Shown: piece after piece, positions 56,297 to 64,000 of the stretch | Layout of the letters: every line of letters starts with the position of its first letter | Numbering within the stretch: position 1 is the first letter of the stretch | From: Taxillus chinensis | Lineage: Eukaryota; Streptophyta; Magnoliopsida; Santalales; Loranthaceae | Assembly (NCBI GenBank): GCA_023512835.1 | Contig: CM042088.1 | Span: forward strand, 59,703,579-59,767,578 | Length of the DNA: 64,000 nt | Direction of reading: 5' to 3' | The notes under the pieces: generated by a model | Seen by the model: only the letters and a program-made list of their open reading frames with translations | Told to the model about the DNA's origin: nothing | Databases searched by the model: none | Translations under genes and position numbers: made by a program

Positions 56297-56341
<45 letters not shown>
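56297..56341. repeat. (CT)n microsatellite
   Basis: About 22 CT units in the leader of D's LTR. Confidence 0.95.
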
Positions 56342-56343
<2 letters not shown>

Positions 56344-56584
56344 GACGGCTGCAGCGGCTGAAGAGAACCCTAAACCTAAAACAAGGAGCCTTCACCTCTT
56401 TATATAGACACCTCCACACCCCAAAACGACATCATTTTGATTAAATGAATCCCAGCATCAAAACGACATAGTTTTGATGACAGACTACAACCTTTTTGCA
56501 ACCACACAGGATAAAGCACTCATAATTTCACCATGGTCCTTTAGCAAAAGAGTATCAGAACAACAAAACAAGGGTAATAGAGGC

Positions 56585-56614
56585 TGCACGTGAGAAAAGC
56601 CTTTCTCACGGGCA
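56585..56614. promoter_or_regulatory. Twin G-box palindrome (D, copy 1)
   Basis: TGCACGTGAGAAA, AGCC, TTTCTCACGGGCA. Inner G/C pair matches across arms; one mismatch in the second G-box (CACGGG). Confidence 0.7.
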
Positions 56615-56686
56615 CCTCCAAATGTTCTAGGATTTTACCACAAGCCTTAGAACAACATCAGGAAGGCTCCCATGCAAAAATATCAC

Positions 56687-56714
56687 TGCACGTGAAAAGC
56701 CATTCTCACGTGCA
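56687..56714. promoter_or_regulatory. Twin G-box palindrome (D, copy 2)
   Basis: TGCACGTGAAAA, GCCA, TTCTCACGTGCA: both G-boxes intact, one inner mismatch. Confidence 0.7.
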
Positions 56715-56886
56715 TTCTCACGGGCACTCCCTATTGGGCTCAAACTTTGCCTCTTGCTTGCTCATCAACATACAAGATGATTTAGCCAAAGTGTGTGGAA
56801 ATAAAACTCCCTAAAACCCAACAATTTTTACCCAAAAAGGCAAAACTGAGACTAACTCCTCACATCCCAAAATACGGGTCATTACA

Positions 56887-57226
56887 TCCTCTCCCCCTTA
56901 AGACTTTTTGTCCTCGAAAAGAAACAACATGCAAGGAAAACAAACACAACAAGCCACAACACCCAAATGGGTCATACACCGCACATTGCACACAATAGCA
57001 CATAACACAGTGCCACCACAGTCCATAACCACATGCGTCACAATCCATGGAAACACATCCACATGTCACAAATACCCATCACAAGCACATTTCATTAACA
57101 CATTCAATATAAATAAAAGTCAAAAGTCAAAAGGAAATACAAACACACCAGCCAACAGCCACCCCTCCACCCCTAAGAGTGTTCGTCCTCGAATAACTCT
57201 AGGTATTGCTCACGCATCAAAGACTC
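56887..57226 (-). other. Element D polypurine tract and 3' untranslated region
   Basis: The tract is CTTAAGGGGGAGAGGA on the sense strand (56,887-56,902). The rest is non-coding CA-rich sequence, equivalent to 15,614-15,983 in A. Confidence 0.75.
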
Positions 57227-60010
57227 TCATTCACAAGTCTCCCCCTCAATGTCACGGTGCTGCCACAGTATGCGAACCAAAGGAATAGCACGACCCCGTA
57301 GAAGTTTCTCCCGTCGATCTAGTATACGGATAGGGGCCTCAACAACGGACATGTCATCTCCAATGTCCAAAGTCCCCCAATCTATCACATGAGTGGGGTC
57401 AGGATGATACTTCCACAACTGGGACACGTGGAACACATTGTGCACCCGACTCAATCGCGGTGGCAATGCTAACCGATAAGCTACAGGCCCCATACGAGCT
57501 ATAACCTCAAAAGGACCAATGAACCAGGGAGAGAGTTTGGAACCTCTCCCAAAGCGCCGATGTCCACATCGTGGAGAGACACGTAGAAAGACATGATCTC
57601 CCACAGAAAACTCCAAAGGTCGCCACCGCTGATCTGCATAAGATTTCTGTCGACTCTGGGCTGATAACAAGCGTTGACGAATCAACTTGACCTTCTCAGT
57701 AGCCTCTTGAACCAATTGTGGTCCTAATAGAGCTGCCTTCCCCACCTCAGTCCAACACAAAGGTGATCAACACGGCCGCCCATACAACGCCTTAAAAGGG
57801 GCCATCCCAATGGACGCCTAATAACTATTGTTGTAGGCAAACTCCACCAAAGGAAGGTGAGTTGCCCACGAACCCCCAAAATCTAGCACACAAGCCCTCA
57901 ACATGTCCTCCATGGTCTGATTCGTCCTCTCAGTCTGACCGTCAGTCTCAGGGTGAAAGGTTGTACTCAAGTTAAGCTTTGTCCCCATAGCCTCCTGCAA
58001 ACCTACCCAAAAACGAGAAGTAAACCACGAATCCCTGTCGGACACAATCGATGATGGCACCCCATGCAATCTCACCACCTCATTTACATACAGCTGACTT
58101 AAGGCCCCGATGGAATCCCGCTTGCGGACAGCAAGAAAATGGGCCGACTTAGTCAGCCGGTCCACAATCACCCATATCATGTCCTTCCACCCAGCGGTGG
58201 GTGGAAGTCCAGTTACAAAGTCCATCGCTATGTGGTCCCACTTCCACTCAGCTATTGGCAACGACTGTAACATGCCCGCCAGCCCCTGGTGCTCAGCCTT
58301 CACTTGTTGACAAGTGAGGCACCTTGAAACAAAAGCAACTACATCACGTTTCATCCCAGGCCACCAAAAATGTTTCCGAAGGGCATGATACATCTTCGTA
58401 CCCCCTGAATGCACGGCAAGCCTAGACTGATGAAACTCCCTCATCACCTCGTCCCGGAGAGAAAAAGCCACTACTAGCCGCCCCTGAAAAGACAACTCAT
58501 GCTCAGGACCCTCTGTCCAGTCCTCAGATAGCTCACCAGCCTCAATACGGGCACGGAGAACCTCACACTCAATGTCACCCAACTGTCCCTCCCGGACGCG
58601 CTGGTACAACTCAGACACAACAACCAAAGGACTCAGGATTGTCCCACCATCACGAACAACAGGCTGCAGCTGCAACATCGCCAACCGTTCCATTAGCTTC
58701 CACTTTCTCACGGCCACCTCAGCTTTCCCTTCTCTGCTCAACGCATCAGCGACAACATTACCCTTGCTCGGGGTATAGGCAAGAGTAAAGTCAAAGGTCT
58801 GCAAATACTCCACGCATCTCCTTTGCCTCAAATTCAAGTCCTTCTGAGTAAAGATGTACTAAAGGCTCTTGTGATCAGAAAGCACTACGAACTTCTCCCC
58901 CAAAAGGTAATGCTGCCAACTCTTCACAACAAGGATGACAGCCGCCAACTCAAGATCATGGGTAGGGTAATTCTGCTCATGAGGCTTCAGCTGCCTCGAC
59001 CCATAAGCTACCACACTGTGCTCCTACATAAGCACACACCCCAAACCAACCCTGGACGCATCACAATATACCTCATATGGGATATCCTCCCGAGGTAACC
59101 TCAACACCGGTGCAGTGGTCAAACGGGTTTTGAGAGCCTCAAACGCCTGCTGACACTTATCAGTCCACTCAAACTTCACTCCCTTCCGGGTCAACGCCGT
59201 CATAGGAGCTGCCAAACGGGAGAATCCCTCTACAAAATGACGGTAATACCCTACCAAGCCAAGAAAACTACGAATCTCGAAAACATTGGTTGGCCTTTCC
59301 CACGATGCCACAGCCTCAATCTTGGTTGGGTCCACCCTAACTCCCTCAGCGGACACCACATGACCAAGGAAGTGAACCTCCTGCATCCAAAACTCACATT
59401 TGCTAAATTTAGCAAATAACTGCTGGTCCCTCAAGGTTTGCAACACTGTTTCCAAATGCTCCACATGCTCCCTCCCCGTCTTGGAATACACCAAAATATC
59501 GTCTATAAACACCACCACGAAGAATCCAAATATGGAGCAAAGACCTGGTTCATCAAATGCATGAACACTGCTGGTGCATTAGTGAGCCCGAAAGGCATCA
59601 CTACCCGCTCATAGTGCCCATACCTGCAGCGAAAAGCAGTCTTATGGATGTCCTCCTCCCTAACCCTCAACTAATGATACCCCGGCCGTAGATCTATCTT
59701 GGAAAACCACCGGGCTCTACTCAACTGGTCAAACAGGTCATCTATCTGAGGCAACGGATACTTGTTCTTCACAGTCACCGAATTTAGCTTCCTATAGTCG
59801 ATGCAAAGGCGTAGCGTGCCATCTGCCTTCTTTGCAAAGAGCACCGGAGCACCCCAAGGCGATGTACTCGGTCTGATATACCCCTGGTCCACCAACTCCT
59901 CTATTTGCCTCTGCAGCTCCCTCAACTCTGCTGGCCCCATAGGGTAAGCCACTTGGGAGATTGGACCAGTCCCTGGTATCAACTCAATGGTGAACTCCAC
60001 ACTTCTCTTA
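57227..60010 (-). pseudogene. Element D RT, RNase H, integrase and chromodomain
   Basis: Right to left: RT from about 60,010 ([46 protein letters not shown] then a stop), RT continuation at 59,024-59,518 ([38 protein letters not shown], RNase H start [14 protein letters not shown]), then a stop and 57,818-58,837 open for 339 residues (DALSREGKAEV, finger HSGGTKMYHALRKHF to [54 protein letters not shown]). 57,227-57,760 holds the integrase C-terminus and chromodomain (LDRREKLLRGRAIPLVRIL). Core residues are present; a few stops and frameshifts inactivate it. Confidence 0.88.
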
Positions 60011-60977
60011 GGAGGTAGATGACCCGTATAAATTGTGTTTATAGGTTTTGCAGCAAGTGCACTGGTCAAGTAATAAAATGGAGTATTGCGACTCCGATTG
60101 TCGAACCCACAGGGAGGTAGCTAATGCTGTTAAGCAGCAAACACTAAGCTAATAAGTTGATTTTATGTCTAGACAATTGATTTTTGTTGTACAAATAGTT
60201 TGAACGAAAAATGATTAAATCAGAATGTTGGCAGGCTCAATTTCAGTGATTAAGGATCTAGGGTCACAATGTTTACCACCCAATTGATTGTACTAGTCTG
60301 GTTATGGCTCTTGTTCTTAATTTATGTTCTAGTTCATGTTCATGTTGATTATCTCCTGCCTATCTTACATTTGGTCCATGCTAAGATAGATTTAAGGCTT
60401 TTATCCCATTTGGTCCATGTGAATAAAAGTGATCAAGGTAGATAAACAATCTAATAGTTGCCGACTTGGTCCATCATGCAATATTAAATCTAATTCACTA
60501 GTGTTCCATCCTAGACAAGGGCTAAGATTACCTAATTATGCATAAACTAGGCATTTCCATACAAGCAAGTGAATTAAACAAGAACTGAATTCTATTTTAT
60601 TGAACAACCATAACCAAACTGAATACAATTTATTGGGGGCTACATTGCTCCCCTAGACTAATAAAACTACTCCATAATCATGACAAAAGCAATAACAATT
60701 ACAAGAAAGAACATGATTACAGTATCAAGACAATAAAGGAAGACCCCAAGATGAACCAGGACTCCAGCCTCCAAAGACTCCGGCGTCTGCTACCCAAAAT
60801 CACTTCTTGCTAAGGACAATCCGATCTTTTAGCAATGGCTATAGCTCTTTTCAGAACTCAGATCAGATTCTCCCACTCAAGATGATTTACAATGCCTCCC
60901 AAGCCCCCTATTTATAGGATTTAGTGGGCCAAATTAGGGTTACAAAAAGTGTGCCCTAATTATAAATTTGGTCACAG

Positions 60978-60997
60978 CCAAAACGATGTCGTTTTGG
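60978..60997. promoter_or_regulatory. AAAAC palindrome of S7
   Basis: CCAAAACGA, TG, TCGTTTTGG: perfect 9-bp arms about 60 bp upstream of the S7 TATA box. The outer CC/GG pairs replace AT/AT of the Tekay copies. Confidence 0.7.
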
Positions 60998-61117
60998 TTA
61001 GTGACACTATTCGACGTTCTAGGCGCAATAAAACTCAAACTACACCAAATTTGACCCCAGTTCTTTAGAGGAAATGATTAAAACAACAAAACACATCATT
61101 TGGAGCTCAAAAATGCC

Positions 61118-61153
61118 TGCACGCGAGAATGAACGTGAGACTTTTCACGTGCA
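61118..61153. promoter_or_regulatory. Degenerate twin G-box palindrome (S7, copy 1)
   Basis: TGCACGCGAGAA ... CTTTTCACGTGCA, with an extra AACGTGAGA between them. Two arm mismatches and a longer centre. Confidence 0.5.
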
Positions 61154-61237
61154 GCTCCAATTCGACTCAAATTTGCTCCAAAGCTTCCTCTTGAGTTGTA
61201 GAAGGCATCCATGCAATAAAATCCTTGCACATGAGAA

Positions 61238-61265
61238 TGCACGTGAAAAAGCCTTTTCACGTGCA
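61238..61265. promoter_or_regulatory. Twin G-box palindrome (S7, copy 2)
   Basis: Perfect 12-bp arms TGCACGTGAAAA and TTTTCACGTGCA around AGCC. Confidence 0.8.
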
Positions 61266-61523
61266 CCTTGATTTTGCCTTCATTTTGTTTCCATCTTCTT
61301 CCTATAGCTTCCTCTTGAGTGTATGGAGTGATCTAGCCAAAGTGTGTGGGAAAAGGTTGCTCCAAAACCTGCCAAAAACACTCAAAAAGTACCACTATGC
61401 ACTAAATAGGGTTTTCCTAGGGGTTAGAGCAAATATGTGTAAAATATCATGCAAATAGGTACAAAACATACGCTAAAACACCCTATATAAGGTCTAGGAT
61501 AACGGCATAAATGCACGTTATCA

Positions 61524-63474
61524 GTAGACTTCTCACTGGTCAGGAAAGACATCCTGAAATTGCTCAACGACAGCTTGCCACACTCTCTTTTCCACTTTCC
61601 CTTCCTCAGCAAAGGTCAGGGCTGCCAACCTGTGGGTAATGGCACCCCCCACTGGTCCAACACTGGCCCAACTCGACTCGCCTCACAGTCCCACTCCCCC
61701 TGCAGGGTGCAAGAGGTCCCTGCAGGTGTCACGAAGGATACACGCCGCCGATAACAATCTATCTTGGCCTGGAAAGCCATAAGCTAATCCATACCCAAGA
61801 TCAGGTCAAAAGTACACAAGGGCATTACATGCAAGTCAAAACTTAGCTCCACATTTCCTATGGTTAAGACACAGTCACAGCAAACACGCCGCACCTCAAT
61901 CATACCTCCCACTGGGGACTCAACAACTAGGGGCCTCGCTGCCTCCACACAAACTAACCCCAAGCTATCTATTACAAGCTCAGCAACAAAAGAACACGAT
62001 GCACCCGTATCGAAAAGAACAGAAGCTAACGTACGGGAGATCAAAAGGGTACCTCTAACCACCAATGGTGCTGCTCCACCCTCCGCCGATGGGGATGGTA
62101 GCTCAACCTCCTCCTGGTACGTCGCCTCCAGCGCAAACACCCTCCCTTGGCCTGTGCCACTGGTCGGCTCACTCACTGGGCGCTTCCCGCCAAGGCTGCC
62201 TCCAACTTCGGTCTGCTGCCGCTCCGGCCTACCCTGGGGTCGGGTCTGGTTCGATCCGGCCTGACTAGCCTGCCACTGACGTGCTGGTCTCTCTGTTGGT
62301 GCACGGGAATTGGCATCACTTCTCGTGCTGGATGCCATGCCTCCAACTCCCCCGTTGCCACTCCGGCAAACCCGGCTCAGATGGCCCTCTTGTCCACAAC
62401 TATTGCATTTCCAATCTTTCTTTGGACACTCCCTCCTGAAGTGGCCTTGCTCCCCACAGCAATGACAAACACTGGGGAAACCTCCTAGCTGGACCTCCCT
62501 GTCTGCTACCGCCAAAGCTAGACCTCCCTAGGTGCACTGATGTTTGTCCCCTGCTGCGGAAGGAACTGTTGTCTCTCTCTTCGGTCTTGGGCCTCTTGGG
62601 CCCCGAATCACGATCTGGCGCACTCTACAACTGGCGTCCCGGATGAGCCTGCCTCCAATCATCCAGCTCTCTCTCAGCTATATGGGCCGTCTCCACAACC
62701 TCAGTATAGGTCTTCAAACGCAGAATTACCACCCTCTGCCTAAGAGCCGGCCTGAGACCCAAGGTGAACTTGTGGGCCTTCAGGTCCTCCTGCGCCACGG
62801 TCTCGGGAGCAAACCTACTCAAGCTTCGGAACTCTCGCTCATACTCAGGTACCATCCTTGATCCCTGCCTCAAGCTGCCAAACTCCTCCCTCTTCTGCCA
62901 TCTCAAGGACTCCGGGAAGAACTCGTCATGGAAGAGCTGCAAGAACTCCTCTCATAACATGAACTGCACCGCACGGCTCCCCGTGACACTCAACCACCAC
63001 TCCAGAGCATTCCCCTCTAGCTGCCGAATGGCCAGTCTCACCTTATTCTCCTCCCGGGGTAGGAGAAAGGAAAACATATGCTCAATCTGTCTCAACCACT
63101 GCTCAGCTACCACGGGATCCCCTTCTCCCTTGAACCTTGGAGGTTGTTCCTTTCAGAACCGTGTCACCATGTCATCCTCTGCACGAATCGGTTCGCCGCC
63201 CAGCGAATTCACACGCTCACGAGGTAACTCCCCCACTGGTGGTGGCGGTGGTGGTGGCACCACCTGCTGTGCCGCCATCTCACGGTGCACCTCCTCCCGA
63301 ACCTCTTTGCCGGATACCTTCCCTCAGCTCCTGGACTTCCAGTCGGATGTCCTCTCGCAGCTGCGCCAGCAACAGCGGATGTCCTCCAACGGACTGCCCC
63401 GCACCTGGACCCTCATGGGCAGATGACTCATCAGCCACTGCCCCGGACGCGCGTGTCACTCTCCTCGGTGGCAT
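61524..63474 (-). pseudogene. Element D gag and protease
   Basis: Start ATG 63,474 (MPPRRVTRASGAVADESS), frameshifting after about 60 codons at a GGTGGTGG run. 62,625-62,942: gag core (LFHDEFFPESLRWQKREEF, MVPEYEREFRSLSRFAPE). 61,784-62,515: open frame with two CCHC knuckles (CHCCGEQGHFRREC and CNSCGQEGHLSRVC), a linker, then protease VLFDTGASCSFVAELV and DLILGMD. The end, reading FQDVFPD, is cut by S7 at 61,524. The double knuckle is typical of Tekay gag. Confidence 0.85.
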
Positions 63475-63876
63475 TCTTACTACACGAAGTAAGAAAGTTA
63501 TTCGTCAAATCGCATTCACTAACTATCGTGCGACATTACCTCCACCCCATTTAACAATTCTACTACAACTGTCACATAGCATGACACTCTTTGCATTAAT
63601 CCACATAACACTGTTCAATCCACATTGCACATAACTCATGTAAACAAGGAAAAACCACATTTCACATTGTCACAGTTCAATCCACACAAACACACATAAG
63701 CAAATGCAACTAGTGCCCTAATGCTCATGCATGCAAACCCTACCACAAGACTGGACTACCCCAAGTACAACTTAGAGGCTCAAAGAGGACCATGTTGATC
63801 AGGCATGTCCCTCCAGGCTCCTCCAAAGGACTCAAGATAACCAAGTCCGCCCACTACCCTAGGCCAACTAGACCAT

Positions 63877-63888
63877 GCTCTGATACCA
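63877..63888 (-). other. Primer binding site, element D
   Basis: Sense TGGTATCAGAGC (initiator Met tRNA), three bases from the 5' LTR, as in A. Confidence 0.9.
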
Positions 63889-63891
63889 TAT

Positions 63892-64000
63892 TGTCACGCC
63901 CCGGATTTCCAACCCGAGGAGACTGGAACGTGACCCTCCCTTTACCCGAGTTTGGATAAAGGGGTTAGGATACAATATACACTTCACATTTTATATTCAG
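63892..64000 (-). repeat. Element D 5' LTR, first 109 bp visible
   Basis: TGTCACGCCCCGG..., nearly identical to 55,156-55,264 (differences include an extra C near the start). Runs past the window end. Confidence 0.92.

Larger units (their letters stand above)
55156..56886 (-). repeat. Element D 3' LTR (1,731 bp)
   Basis: TGTCACGCCCGG... to ...GGGTCATTACA. From the sense start: G-box palindromes (56,687-56,714 and 56,585-56,614), AAAAC palindromes (56,457-56,478 and a weaker one at 56,421-56,441), TATA (56,398-56,407), telo-box (about 56,367-56,375), CT tract (56,297-56,341), donor-like GAG|GTAGGGG (about 56,199), hairpin (56,074-56,103), minisatellite (55,655-55,815) and acceptor-like CTTTACAG|GGACC (about 55,463). 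Confidence 0.92.
60020..61523 (-). mobile_element. Solo LTR S7, different family, in element D
   Basis: 1,504 bp, TGACCCGTAT... to ...CACGTTATCA, with a perfect 5-bp duplication GTAGA (60,015-60,019 and 61,524-61,528), inside D's protease-RT linker. The sense strand starts TGATAACGTGCATTT, unlike Tekay LTRs; probably a Tat/Athila-type gypsy LTR, not certain. It has TATA (sense CTATAAATAG, 60,908-60,917), a perfect palindrome CCAAAACGA/TCGTTTTGG (60,978-60,997) and G-box palindromes (61,118-61,153; 61,238-61,265) in the same order as the Tekay LTRs. No internal region. Confidence 0.9.
55156..64000 (-). mobile_element. Ty3/gypsy Tekay element D (5' LTR cut by window end)
   Basis: 3' LTR 55,156-56,886, polypurine tract next to it, integrase/chromodomain from 57,227, RT to 60,010, protease and gag 61,524-63,474, primer site 63,877-63,888, 5' LTR from 63,892 on. 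Left target-site candidate CAGCA (55,151-55,155). Solo LTR S7 sits between protease and RT. It is the best preserved Tekay copy here: a 339-residue RNase H-integrase frame and a 243-residue gag-protease frame are open, but stops and frameshifts remain. Confidence 0.92.

Overview
The window is nuclear DNA of a flowering plant, probably a eudicot. It is AT-rich intergenic sequence packed with LTR retrotransposons, with one small island of two host genes. I cannot name the species. The elements belong to the usual plant lineages: Ty3/gypsy chromoviruses of Tekay type, a second Ty3/gypsy type, Tat-like long LTRs, and Ty1/copia including a SIRE-type element. Apart from the two host genes, the long reading frames I could assign belong to transposons, and most of those are broken.

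Layout. 1-20,659 is a nested pile. A minus-strand Tekay remnant (B) carries a plus-strand Tekay element (A; 826-17,780). A's second gag zinc knuckle is split by a minus-strand solo LTR (S1, 3,214-6,639), which is split by another solo LTR (S2, 3,600-5,381). A's integrase is split by a complete, distinct Ty3/gypsy element (E, 9,795-15,089). 20,660-26,544 is a decayed plus-strand copia element (C) interrupted by solo LTR S3 (22,920-24,849). 26,545-29,157 is a long Tat-like LTR with primer site and leader. 29,757-34,750 is a possible MITE split by solo LTR S4 (30,024-34,437), which is itself split by solo LTR S5 (31,786-33,790).

34,750-42,700 is the gene island. It holds a foldback MITE, an intronless VQ-motif gene (36,221-36,976, +) and a nine-exon DUF639 gene (37,822-41,867, -) whose exons join into one 691-codon frame. 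44,071-46,199 is LTR debris. 46,200-54,383 is a SIRE-like copia element (F, -) with near-identical LTRs but broken genes. 55,156 to the window end is a Tekay element (D, -), interrupted by solo LTR S7 (60,020-61,523) and with its 5' LTR cut by the window edge.

The most interesting signal is regulatory. LTRs of otherwise different families share a module made of near-perfect palindromes, each with two CACGTG G-boxes (arms such as TGCACGTGACAA / TTGTCACGTGCA). The inner and outer arm bases change in step between copies. Most copies also have an AAAAC-GACGTA-GTTTT type palindrome next to the TATA box. Tekay LTRs further share a telo-box and a GA tract near the predicted start of transcription, a leader hairpin with a compensatory double change, and splice-like sites that would define an intron lying wholly inside the LTR. 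Alignment and expression data are needed to establish function.
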